Shown here: positions 1-5,683 of the stretch, one piece after another
Layout: each line of letters opens with the position of its first letter
Position numbering within the stretch: position 1 is the first letter of the stretch
From: Tannerella sp.
GTDB taxonomy: Bacteria; Bacteroidota; Bacteroidia; Bacteroidales; Tannerellaceae
Length of the DNA: 6,474 nt
Reading direction: 5' to 3'
Assembly: GCA_031275525.1 (NCBI GenBank)
Contig: JAISOP010000279.1
Coordinates: forward strand, 1 to 6,474
The notes under the pieces: generated by a model
Database searches by the model: none
Told to the model about the DNA's origin: nothing
The model's input: the letters and a program-made list of their open reading frames with translations, nothing else
Translations under genes and position numbers: made by a program

Positions 1-639
1 GAGGCGGATGGCGCCGTGGGCACAGTATTTCACGCAGACGCCGCATCCGGTGCACGATTCGCGGTCGATAACCGGCTGCGACGACGAGTGCAGTTCCAGT
101 TTCCCGGCTACGCTGGCCGATCCCATGCCGAGATTCTTCAGCGCTCCGCCGAAACCGCTCTGTTCATGTCCCTTGAAATGATTCATGCTGATCACGATGT
201 CCGCATCCGCGACGGCAGTCCCGATTTTGGGCGCCCGGCAGTATTCGCCCTCCAGCGGCACTTCGCGGTAGCAGGTACCCTTCAGGCCGTCGGCAATGAT
301 GACGTTGCACTTGGCTGAAATCGGGTTGAAGCCGTTTTCCATGGCGCATTGCAGGTGGTCAACCGCATTGGAACGGCCTCCGGAATAGAGCGTATTACTA
401 TCCGTCAGGAAAGGTTTTGCCTCCAACTTGCATAGCAGCGTCGCAAGCCGGGCCGCATAATTCGGACGGATAAATGCCAGGTTTCCGGGTTCGCCGAAAT
501 GAATCTTTATCGCGACATACTGATTGTTGAAATCAATTTTCTCAATGCCTGCCCGCTTTACCAGGCGTTCCATCTTGACAAGCAGGTTGGCGGACGGACT
601 AGTGCGCAGATTCGTAAAATAAACTTCAGACGATTCCAT
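1..639 (-). CDS. DUF362 domain-containing 4Fe-4S protein (3' part missing)
   Basis: The first 213 codons of this gene are in the window; the C-terminus is lost at the left edge. The start is the ATG at 639-637, giving MESSEVYFTNLRTSPSANLL. The body matches the DUF362 family: an IKIHFGEPGN segment (residues 45-53), an FLTDSNTLYSGGR segment (about 77-89), and the hallmark HFKGHEQSGFGGALKNLGMG (154-173). A ferredoxin-type cluster motif CxxCxxCxxxC follows, with cysteines at 196, 199, 202 and 206, so at least one 4Fe-4S cluster is expected; a second motif would lie beyond the edge. There is no signal peptide, so it is probably cytoplasmic. The biochemical role of DUF362 proteins is not settled; an electron-transfer or iron-sulfur enzyme role is inferred from the cluster motif only. 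The gene follows rsmE after a 132-base gap that holds its own -7 element, so it is probably a separate transcription unit. Family assignment is firm, function is not. Confidence 0.9.
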   Translation of the reverse strand, partial: MESSEVYFTNLRTSPSANLLVKMERLVKRAGIEKIDFNNQYVAIKIHFGEPGNLAFIRPNYAARLATLLCKLEAKPFLTDSNTLYSGGRSNAVDHLQCAMENGFNPISAKCNVIIADGLKGTCYREVPLEGEYCRAPKIGTAVADADIVISMNHFKGHEQSGFGGALKNLGMGSASVAGKLELHSSSQPVIDRESCTGCGVCVKYCAHGAIRL

Positions 640-680
640 ATCAGAACAATAAATTGAATAACATATCTTTCTTATACCTG

Positions 681-688
681 CAAAAGTA
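681..688 (-). promoter_or_regulatory. Bacteroidota-type -7 element for the DUF362 gene
   Basis: On the minus strand this reads TACTTTTG, a match to the Bacteroidota -7 consensus TAnnTTTG, about 42 bases upstream of the DUF362 start codon. No TTTG-like -33 element is seen at the expected spacing of 19-21 bases, so the promoter is only half supported. The remaining intergenic sequence (640-771) shows no clear hairpin terminator after rsmE and no other gene. Confidence 0.5.
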
Positions 689-771
689 TAGAAAACTTTT
701 GAATATCCCCCGGTATGGCAAAATTTAGGGAACCTCTAAAGAAAGGTCGGACTTGGACGAACATGAAAGGC

Positions 772-1542
772 TCAAGGAGTATCCGTACTTGGCGCCGGTT
801 GAGCCTCTGCTCCCGGAACAAGTCCATGAATCTCATTTCCTCCGTTCAATACATGAATCGTATGGCAGGCGACCAGTGCAGCCGTTTCGGTACGCAGGCG
901 GTGGGGGCCTAACGACACCGGCGTGAAACCCGATGCCAGGGCCAGGGTGACTTCCTCCGGACTGAAATCCCCTTCCGGCCCGATGAGGATCAACGCATGT
1001 TCGCCGGCACGATAAAGCTGATTTAAAAGTGGGCGGTCCATGCCCTTCCGTTCGCAGCAGGCGATGAATTTGCGTCCGTCGAACGGTTGGCCGGCAAATG
1101 CCGGGAAAGGTGTCATCCCCGTCAGTTGGGGCAGGAACGCCTGCTGCGACTGTTTCATGGCGCTGACCGCGACTTTCTGCAGGCGGACGGTTTTCATTTC
1201 GCGCCGCTCGGAGAAACGGCAATTCAGCAGCGTGACGGCGTGAATCCCAATTTCCGTCACTTTTTCAATCAACCATTCCATTCGGTCTGTATGTTTCGTC
1301 GGCGCCACGGCCATGTGTATTTGGAAAGCGGCCGGCGGAGCGGGCTGCCAGCGTTTCAGCAACGTCACTTCACACTGTTTGGGATGAGCGTGCCGGATCG
1401 TTGCCAGATAAAAAAAACCTTTTCCGTCGGTCAGTGTGATTTCGCTGCCTGCGTGCAGGCGCAATACCCGCAACGCATGTACCGCTTCGTCTTCGGGCAG
1501 TACCTGCCGGGCAACTATCTCCGGTGCGTAAAAAAGCGACAT
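772..1542 (-). CDS. rsmE: 16S rRNA (uracil(1498)-N3)-methyltransferase RsmE
   Basis: A 256-residue protein of the SPOUT (alpha/beta knot) methyltransferase superfamily. RsmE methylates N3 of U1498 in helix 44 of 16S rRNA on the 30S subunit, using S-adenosylmethionine. The N-terminal part (MSLFYAPEIV to about 70) matches the PUA-like RNA-binding domain, including HALRVLRLHAGSEITLTDGKG. The catalytic half carries the family motifs APTKHTDRMEWLIEKVTEIG (80-99), IGPEGDFSPEE (187-197) and SLGPHRLRTETAALVA (210-225), the last two forming the SAM-binding knot. I chose the ATG at 1542-1540 because it begins the conserved N-terminus and lies 4 bases after the upstream stop; the frame stays open a further 35 codons, but that stretch is only the antisense frame of the upstream gene. 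The protein runs about 20 residues past the usual end, with a Pro/Ala-rich tail. Close spacing suggests cotranscription with the BFN-UVR and thioredoxin-fold genes. Confidence 0.96.
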   Translation of the reverse strand: MSLFYAPEIVARQVLPEDEAVHALRVLRLHAGSEITLTDGKGFFYLATIRHAHPKQCEVTLLKRWQPAPPAAFQIHMAVAPTKHTDRMEWLIEKVTEIGIHAVTLLNCRFSERREMKTVRLQKVAVSAMKQSQQAFLPQLTGMTPFPAFAGQPFDGRKFIACCERKGMDRPLLNQLYRAGEHALILIGPEGDFSPEEVTLALASGFTPVSLGPHRLRTETAALVACHTIHVLNGGNEIHGLVPGAEAQPAPSTDTP

Positions 1543-1546
1543 CGGT

Positions 1547-2164
1547 TCAGGCTTTCTCCTCCCTCCCACGGCGTTGCAGTTCCTCGCTGCATAGTTTGGC
1601 AAATTCGTAGTTCTCTTCCCGGATTGCCTGTTCCATGCGTTCTTCAATTTCGTTTCTCTGCATGATACGCAACCCTTCCGTCAGTTTTCCCCGGTCGTCC
1701 GCCGGGCCGGGATTCTCTTTTTCCCCGGCCTTTTCTTCCTCGTCCTCCGGCGTTTCTTCTATCACGATGCCGCATTTCTGCATGATGGATTCCAAGGTAT
1801 AGATTTCGCATCCCGCACGTAGCGCCACGGCTACGGCATCCGACGTACGCGCATCAATCCGCCGTTCGTGTTTCCCGTTCGAGAAGAACAGTTTGGAATA
1901 ATACACGCCCTCTTTGAATTTGTAGATAAAGACTTCCACCAGTTCGATGCTGAAGGCCTCGGCGAAGTGTATGAACAAATCGTGCGTCAGGGGACGCATC
2001 GGTTGCAGCCCCTCCAGTGCAATGGCGATTGACTGCGCTTCCGCAACGCCTACAATCACGGGCAACCGTCGCGGCCCGTCTTCGGCCAGGATCAGCGCGT
2101 AGGCGCCCGACTGTACCTGGCTGTTGGTCAATCCCTGTACTCTTAAATGAACTCTCTTATCCAA
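1547..2164 (-). CDS. Bifunctional nuclease (BFN/DUF151) domain protein with C-terminal UVR motif
   Basis: A 205-residue cytoplasmic protein. Residues 1 to about 133 form a BFN (DUF151) domain, recognisable from LPVIVGVAEAQSIAIALEG (34-52), the PMRPLTHDLF segment (55-64) and RRIDARTSDAVAVALRAG (101-118). An acidic, charged linker (about 137-165) leads to a UVR (UvrB/UvrC) motif at about 172-199 (EIEERMEQAIREENYEFAK and following), a helical hairpin that mediates protein-protein contacts in UvrB, UvrC and McsA. Plant BFN proteins have reported RNase and DNase activity; the role in bacteria is poorly defined, so a nuclease function here is inference. The start codon is TTG (2164-2162), since no ATG or GTG is available before residue 56 and a stop lies 7 codons upstream. 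It is preceded by an unusually strong G7 Shine-Dalgarno tract. It lies 14 bases after the thioredoxin-fold gene and 4 before rsmE, so it is probably in an operon with both. Confidence 0.9.
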   Translation of the reverse strand: MDKRVHLRVQGLTNSQVQSGAYALILAEDGPRRLPVIVGVAEAQSIAIALEGLQPMRPLTHDLFIHFAEAFSIELVEVFIYKFKEGVYYSKLFFSNGKHERRIDARTSDAVAVALRAGCEIYTLESIMQKCGIVIEETPEDEEEKAGEKENPGPADDRGKLTEGLRIMQRNEIEERMEQAIREENYEFAKLCSEELQRRGREEKA

Positions 2165-2180
2165 AGCTAATACCCCCCCT
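2165..2180 (-). promoter_or_regulatory. G7 ribosome binding site before a TTG start
   Basis: On the minus strand the sequence is AGGGGGGG, then 8 bases (TATTAGCT), then the TTG start of the BFN-UVR gene. This is a much stronger Shine-Dalgarno than any other gene in the window has, and it fixes the TTG as the start. It begins inside the stop codon of the upstream thioredoxin-fold gene (TAG at 2181-2179). Confidence 0.65.
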
Positions 2181-2682
2181 ATTTATTACCGATATGTTTC
2201 AATTCCTTTTCCACTTCGTCTGCCGAAGCCGTCTTCAGGCGGATGTTCTTATCCCTGTCCAGCAGATAGAGCGCCGGCAGGGAGGTCATCCGGTAAAGTC
2301 CTTCCGTGTGGATGACGGCGCCTGGGTCGTAGCCGTTGATCCATGCTTGCGGTACTTGTTCCGCCTGTTCCAGCCACACGGCGGTATCCTCTTCCGGATA
2401 TACGGCCAACACCCGGATGCGTTTTTCCTCCATGAGCCGGTTGAGCGTTTCCGAGGCATTCAGCCGCTCCATGAGCGCATGACAGTCTTCGCACGTTGGG
2501 TCGTAGAAATAAAGCAGTGTCCATTCACTGCCAAGCGCGTAGAGCGTTCCCTGCTTGCCGGAGGCCAGCGTATAGGTGAAGTCGTTCGCCTTTTCCGGCG
2601 TTACGGATGCGGGCGACTGCGCCAGGCTTGCGCCGGCCAGCCCTATACACAAAACAGTTATATATATACACCGATTATTCAT
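2179..2682 (-). CDS. Exported thioredoxin-fold protein (TlpA/DUF5106-like)
   Basis: A 167-residue protein with a signal peptide (MNNRCIYITVLCIGLAGASL, probable cleavage after Ala21) and a mature thioredoxin-fold domain. It shows the fold's strand-loop-helix WTLLYFYDPTCEDCHALMERL (54-74), with a CEDC redox pair at Cys64 and Cys67, and a cis-proline region MTSLPALYLLDRDKNI (132-147, Pro136). It is therefore predicted to be a periplasmic thiol-disulfide oxidoreductase or thiol-dependent sensor. DUF5106/TlpA-like proteins with C-x-x-C motifs are common in Bacteroidales, and this looks like a short version of them. I used the ATG at 2682-2680; the frame is open to a TTG at 2736, but that would bury the signal peptide and include the promoter. 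It is the first gene of the probable operon with the BFN-UVR gene and rsmE. The substrate is unknown. Confidence 0.85.
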   Translation of the reverse strand: MNNRCIYITVLCIGLAGASLAQSPASVTPEKANDFTYTLASGKQGTLYALGSEWTLLYFYDPTCEDCHALMERLNASETLNRLMEEKRIRVLAVYPEEDTAVWLEQAEQVPQAWINGYDPGAVIHTEGLYRMTSLPALYLLDRDKNIRLKTASADEVEKELKHIGNK

Positions 2683-2705
2683 AGACTTTATTCCATTTAC
2701 AGGCA

Positions 2706-2736
2706 CAAAATTACATGAAAAACCCGGCTTGGCCAA
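2706..2736 (-). promoter_or_regulatory. Bacteroidota-type promoter for the thioredoxin-fold/BFN/rsmE operon
   Basis: The minus-strand -7 element TAATTTTG (2713-2706) fits TAnnTTTG exactly. A TTG that fits the -33 box lies at 2736-2734, with a 20-base spacer. Transcription would begin near 2700, leaving a leader of roughly 20 bases before the ATG at 2682. This is the best-supported promoter on the minus strand and argues against the longer TTG start at 2736. Confidence 0.6.
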
Positions 2737-2738
2737 GC
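2727..2738. repeat. Perfect 12-bp palindrome GCTTGGCCAAGC
   Basis: The sequence is its own reverse complement over 12 bases and covers the -33 box of the promoter described above. It could be an operator half-site pair or chance. As RNA it could form only a 4-bp stem with a GGCC loop, so it is not a convincing terminator for dacB. The rest of the 2683-2823 intergenic stretch holds only a weak 5-bp hairpin at 2794-2810. Confidence 0.5.
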
Positions 2739-2823
2739 GCGTGCTATAAAAATCAAGGCCACGCCTGTCGCGCCTGCTGCCGTATCCTCATGCGCAACCG
2801 TTGTCGTTGCAGTTTCCGGGGCC

Positions 2824-4323
2824 TCAGAACAGGGATAAAAGCAACTCTTCCACATCGGCCCTCATCAGGCTGTTTTTACCTGAAAACTGGTTGATTAAAA
2901 TGGCTACGGCATATTGTTTTCCGTCCTTGAGGACGTAGCCCCCATAGCACCGGACGCGGCTCATGCTTCCGCTTTTCAGGCGGGCCTTTCCCTCTAATGC
3001 CGACCCTTTGAGCATCGTCCGAACCGTACCTTCCACGCCGGCCTGGGGCAGCGACCTGAGATAGGTGTCCGAAAACTCCGGGCGAGTGGCCATGAAGACA
3101 TACAAGTCACATAGAAACCGGGCGGTTACCTTGTTACTCGACGCCAGCCCGCTACCGTCATACATCCACAGCGAGGCCGTGTTCAGCCCCCTCTGGCGCC
3201 AGTAGTTCCCGATCACCCGAACCCCTTTTTCAAAAGAAGAAAGTACCTCCTGCGACTCCGGCAGGTATTGCCCTCCGAGGGTTTTCAGCAGCGCGTCCGC
3301 ATAGAGGTTCTGGCTGGCAAAATGCGTGATACGGAGGAGGTCCTTCAAGGCCGGGGAATAAGTCGTAACCAGTGTTTTCCGCGCCACGGACGGCCACCGG
3401 CCGGATGCCGACAGGATACGGTAGCAGGATGGCTCCCCTTGGACTTCGATACCGTTCCTTACCAGGTAGCGGTTGAAATAATGCGCCACGAACAGGCTGG
3501 GGTCGGGGATATCGCCCTTGAGTTTGATACGGCTGTGCCGCGCCGGTACAACGCCATACAAATAGCGCTCGTTGGAAAAAGGAAACCCGGTGATGTAGCA
3601 ACTATCTGTCGATACGGGCGCCGTTTTCAGGTAGTTGTGGAACACCAGCAAGGGCATGGCCGGCTCACAGCGGGAAATGGAGGGGGTGGCGCCGGCCCCC
3701 TCCGTCTCCAGGTAAAGCGCATACTGGTTGTCGAAGATATTCAGGCCATAACTTCCTGCCCCGTAGTAACTCCCCATATCTTCCCGCATCCATTTCATGG
3801 AGACGCCTTCGGTATCAAAGATGCTTTCGTCGGCCACCACGCAACCGGTGATTTTACGTATGCCGGCCGTTTTCACAGCCGCCGTCCACAGGGCCGGCAG
3901 GCTATCCTTTACCGCGTGCAGTTCGGAGGAATTGAGGGTCGGGTCGCCCGTTCCGTACACATACAGATTCCCGTCCAACACCCCGTCACGAATCTCGCCG
4001 TCGTAGAGCAGAGACGTTTCATAACGGAAATCCTCGCCCAAGAGGGCCAGCGCCGAAGCCGTCGTAACCGTTTTCAGCACCGAGGCCGGCGTCAACTCCC
4101 TGTCGGCATCAAAGCGGTAAAGCTCCCGCCCCCCGGCCGTTTCCTTCACCATCAAGGACACGGAAGCGCCCTTTAACGCCGGTTTTTCAAGGAAACGTTT
4201 CAGCGGCGCCGGCAACGGAGACTGCGCCGGCGTCCGCAGCGGCAAACCGAGAACCGACAGGCACCAAATAGCCGCCATCCAACCATAGCCCGCATAAGTG
4301 CGCGGCAAATAAACCTTCTTCAT
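2824..4323 (-). CDS. dacB: D-alanyl-D-alanine carboxypeptidase/endopeptidase, PBP4 (DacB, S13) family
   Basis: A 499-residue exported penicillin-binding protein of peptidase family S13. These low-molecular-mass PBPs remove the terminal D-Ala from pentapeptide stems and cut D-Ala-mDAP crosslinks in the periplasm. All the active-site motifs are present: SxxK as SVLK (Ser81, Lys84) in TPASVLKTVTTASAL, SxN as SQN (337-339) in HFASQNLYADALLKTLGG, the family signature YDGSGLASSN (388-397), and KSG (450-452) in place of the usual KTG. The roughly 230 residues between the first two motifs hold the inserted domains that mark the PBP4 class. A signal peptide spans about residues 1-34 (MKKVYLPRT, hydrophobic MAAIWCLSVLGLPL, ending near PAQ). 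I chose the ATG at 4323-4321 for its canonical MKK n-region; an in-frame ATG at 4335 would add MDVT and cannot be excluded. The gene has its own -7 element and is divergent from the tRNA gene. Confidence 0.93.
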   Translation of the reverse strand: MKKVYLPRTYAGYGWMAAIWCLSVLGLPLRTPAQSPLPAPLKRFLEKPALKGASVSLMVKETAGGRELYRFDADRELTPASVLKTVTTASALALLGEDFRYETSLLYDGEIRDGVLDGNLYVYGTGDPTLNSSELHAVKDSLPALWTAAVKTAGIRKITGCVVADESIFDTEGVSMKWMREDMGSYYGAGSYGLNIFDNQYALYLETEGAGATPSISRCEPAMPLLVFHNYLKTAPVSTDSCYITGFPFSNERYLYGVVPARHSRIKLKGDIPDPSLFVAHYFNRYLVRNGIEVQGEPSCYRILSASGRWPSVARKTLVTTYSPALKDLLRITHFASQNLYADALLKTLGGQYLPESQEVLSSFEKGVRVIGNYWRQRGLNTASLWMYDGSGLASSNKVTARFLCDLYVFMATRPEFSDTYLRSLPQAGVEGTVRTMLKGSALEGKARLKSGSMSRVRCYGGYVLKDGKQYAVAILINQFSGKNSLMRADVEELLLSLF

Positions 4324-4357
4324 CGTTACATCCATTCAAGTTGATCCAATTAGTTGG

Positions 4358-4365
4358 CAAATGTA
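4358..4365 (-). promoter_or_regulatory. Bacteroidota-type -7 element for dacB
   Basis: On the minus strand this reads TACATTTG, matching TAnnTTTG. It predicts transcription starting near 4351, 16 to 28 bases before the two possible dacB start codons. I see no TTTG-like -33 element at the right distance; that region is GC-rich. Confidence 0.5.
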
Positions 4366-4387
4366 CAGGATAATTTCCGGAACCGCC

Positions 4388-4420
4388 CTCCCCGGAACGC
4401 AGCAAAACGCCCTCCGGGAG
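4388..4420. repeat. Imperfect inverted repeat between the divergent dacB and tRNA promoters
   Basis: CCCGGA (4391-4396) and TCCGGG (4413-4418) pair perfectly, and the arms extend by two more pairs past one unpaired C (4390). The loop is 16 bases. It lies outside both predicted transcripts, so it would act as DNA if it acts at all. A further CGCCCTCC direct repeat occurs at 4384-4391 (one base different) and 4408-4414, within the same GC-rich patch. The function is unknown. Confidence 0.35.
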
Positions 4421-4448
4421 CAGGAAAAAGAAAAAAGACGCAGGGCAA

Positions 4449-4479
4449 ATTGTTTTTGTGGAAAAAAGTTATACCTTTG
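4449..4479 (+). promoter_or_regulatory. Bacteroidota-type promoter for tRNA-Lys
   Basis: The -7 element TACCTTTG (4472-4479) matches TAnnTTTG. A TTG at 4450-4452 gives a -33 box with a 19-base spacer. A second TTTG (4455-4458) is too close. Transcription would start about 4486, some 20 bases before the mature tRNA 5' end at 4509, leaving a short 5' leader for RNase P. Confidence 0.6.
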
Positions 4480-4508
4480 CACTCGCATTTGTACAATCAA
4501 ACTTGGTT

Positions 4509-4581
4509 GATTCACTAGCTCAGCAGGTAGAGCACATCCCTTTTAAGGATGGGGTCCTGGGTTCGAGCCCCAGGTGGATCA
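4509..4581 (+). tRNA. tRNA-Lys (anticodon TTT)
   Basis: A 73-nt cloverleaf can be drawn base by base. The acceptor stem GATTCAC/GTGGATC has one G-U pair. U8 and A9 are 4516-4517. The D stem is GCTC/GAGC with an AGCAGGTA loop. The anticodon stem is CATCC/GGATG with loop CTTTTAA, so anticodon UUU is at 4542-4544. The variable loop is GGGTC and the T arm is CTGGG-TTCGAGC-CCCAG. The discriminator base is A4581. The CCA end is not encoded (ACCT follows), so it must be added after transcription. It decodes AAA and AAG lysine codons. Confidence 0.97.
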
Positions 4582-4587
4582 CCTCCG

Positions 4588-4619
4588 GGAAGCTACCCCA
4601 AGGCAGCTTCCTTTTTTTT
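4588..4619 (+). terminator. Rho-independent terminator after tRNA-Lys
   Basis: GGAAGCT (4588-4594) and AGCTTCC (4605-4611) form a perfect 7-bp stem with a 10-base loop, followed at once by eight T residues (4612-4619). It lies 7 bases past the tRNA, so the tRNA is probably a single-gene transcript. Confidence 0.85.
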
Positions 4620-4623
4620 CCCT

Positions 4624-4633
4624 CCCCCCCCCC
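4624..4633 (+). repeat. C10 homopolymer tract
   Basis: Ten consecutive C residues lie between the tRNA terminator and the -7 element of the propeller gene, about 50 bases upstream of that element. Tracts of this length are prone to slippage during replication. The tract is not in a coding sequence and not between -33 and -7, so any effect on expression would be indirect. Confidence 0.8.
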
Positions 4634-4682
4634 AAAAGAAACCGCTTTGCCTTTGCCACCACCTCCTTCCGGAATATATTTA

Positions 4683-4690
4683 TACATTTG
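4683..4690 (+). promoter_or_regulatory. Bacteroidota-type -7 element for the propeller/PHP unit
   Basis: TACATTTG matches TAnnTTTG and sits 24 bases before the ATG at 4715, so the leader would be only about 18 bases, A/T-rich and without a Shine-Dalgarno. No -33 box is seen at 19-21 bases; the nearest TTTG (4652-4655) is 27 bases away. Confidence 0.5.
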
Positions 4691-4714
4691 CGGGAAATAT
4701 AATTACCATAAAAT

Positions 4715-5671
4715 ATGAAATCGTATAGAGAGATAAAGGAAAGCCTGAAGGAAGGCCTGAAAGGTGTCTTCAAGCTTGTGACGGGCCTGTCCGCCCTTTG
4801 TTGTGCAGGGGGCTGCGGGGGAGAGGAAGGCGGAGAATGGATTTTCGTTTGCGGGGAGGATCGGGTGCTTGCCTTGGACCCGGCAGCCTCCGGGGGCGAA
4901 CAGGCCGATAGGGTCTGGGAGTGGCAGGTGTCGGACCTGGCGTCGCAAATCCCGGAGAGCTATCTGGGGTATTTGCCGCCGGTGAATGACTGCAAGCCGG
5001 TGGACGGGAACCGTAAAATCCTGATCACGGGAGGCGCCGCGGTGGTGATGCTGGACAGGGAGACGAAGGAATGCCTCTTCTATGCGCATACGCCCAATGC
5101 CCATTCGGCGGAGTGGCTGCCGGGCAACCGGGTGGCCGTCGCCCTTTCCGTGGCCGAAGGAGGGAACAGCCTCCGGATGTATGACGCGGGCCATCCGGAC
5201 CGGGTTTTGTCGGAGGACAGCCTGTATTCGGGACACGGCGTGGTCTGGCTCCCGGAACGCAAGCTGCTGTATGCCCTCGGGTTTGACGAGCTACGGGCCT
5301 ATTCCCCGGAAAAGGGGGAGGGGGCGCAGACGGCATGGCAGGCGGAACGGGTGTGGAAGTTGCCGGAGGACGGCGGACACGACCTCGTGCGCCTTTCCAA
5401 GGACGGCCTCCTGGTGACGGCCTCCCGCGGCGTTTACCGCTTTGACCTTGCGCAGGAGCGTTTCACACCCTTCGAGCCTTTGCAGGACGTCCCGGAGGTC
5501 AAGTCGGTGTATTACGACGAAGCCTCCGGCCATCTGGTTTATACCCGGGCGGAAGAAAGTTGGTGGACGCACCACATCTATCTCAGGCGCCCGGATCGGA
5601 CGCTGACCCTCCCACACCTCCGCCTCTACAAGGCGCGAGTCATGAAATTCAAAGATTCAATAACCCATTAA
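4715..5671 (+). CDS. DUF6528-like beta-propeller protein, probable lipoprotein
   Basis: A 318-residue protein resembling the Bacteroidota DUF6528 family. From about residue 42 it is a series of blade-like repeats, each a strand pair following a polar turn: WIFVCGEDRVLALDPAAS (42-59), a GNRKILITGGAAVVMLDRE segment (near 97-116), AHSAEWLPGNRVAVAL, GHGVVWLPERKLLYALGF, GHDLVRLSKDGLLVTASRG and VKSVYYDEASGHLVYTR. The recurring histidine-led openings (AHS, GHG, GHD) suggest a propeller with equivalent residues lining one face. The N-terminus (MKSYREIKESLKEGLKGVFK) is unusually long and charged, then a short hydrophobic stretch runs into LCCAGGCGGEEGG. Cys34, preceded by AGG and followed by GGEE, could be lipidated, but the lipobox is not canonical (Cys29 or Cys30 are alternatives). 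Function unknown; export to the periplasm or outer membrane is inferred. It lies 12 bases before the PHP gene and probably shares its transcript. Confidence 0.75.
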   Translation: MKSYREIKESLKEGLKGVFKLVTGLSALCCAGGCGGEEGGEWIFVCGEDRVLALDPAASGGEQADRVWEWQVSDLASQIPESYLGYLPPVNDCKPVDGNRKILITGGAAVVMLDRETKECLFYAHTPNAHSAEWLPGNRVAVALSVAEGGNSLRMYDAGHPDRVLSEDSLYSGHGVVWLPERKLLYALGFDELRAYSPEKGEGAQTAWQAERVWKLPEDGGHDLVRLSKDGLLVTASRGVYRFDLAQERFTPFEPLQDVPEVKSVYYDEASGHLVYTRAEESWWTHHIYLRRPDRTLTLPHLRLYKARVMKFKDSITH

Positions 5672-5683
5672 TAATTCAATCAC

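Noticed and set aside
715..912. Small plus-strand open frame beginning in the gap between rsmE and the DUF362 gene
   Set aside because: Two thirds of it is antisense to the end of rsmE, there is no promoter before it, and the peptide resembles nothing I know.
1543..1647. Longer RsmE start (35 extra residues)
   Set aside because: The extension is the antiparallel overlap with the UVR-encoding end of the upstream gene and is not RsmE-like; the conserved N-terminus begins at MSLFYAPEIV.
2017..2718. Plus-strand open frame of 233 codons
   Set aside because: It lies opposite the BFN-UVR and thioredoxin-fold genes and crosses their junction and promoter. No domain is recognisable.
2683..2736. Longer thioredoxin-fold start at a TTG codon
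   Set aside because: It would place 18 residues ahead of a good signal peptide and would include the -7 element TAATTTTG.
2794..2810. Hairpin after dacB (GCAAC/GTTGC, 7-base loop) as a terminator
   Set aside because: The stem is only 5 bp and is not followed by a U-tract in the direction of dacB transcription.
3268..4176. Long plus-strand open frame (302 codons) opposite dacB
   Set aside because: It is antisense to a well-supported PBP4-family gene with all motifs in order, has an Arg/Gln/Val-rich composition typical of shadow frames in GC-rich DNA, and shows no recognisable domain.
4509..4581. tRNA-Lys as an attachment site for an integrated island carrying the propeller/PHP genes
   Set aside because: No integrase and no second copy of the tRNA 3' end is present in the window, and base composition does not change noticeably after the tRNA. 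The right boundary is not visible, so this stays unsupported.
4458..4718. Plus-strand open frame of 86 codons
   Set aside because: It reads straight through the tRNA-Lys gene, its terminator and the C10 tract, so it is not a protein gene.
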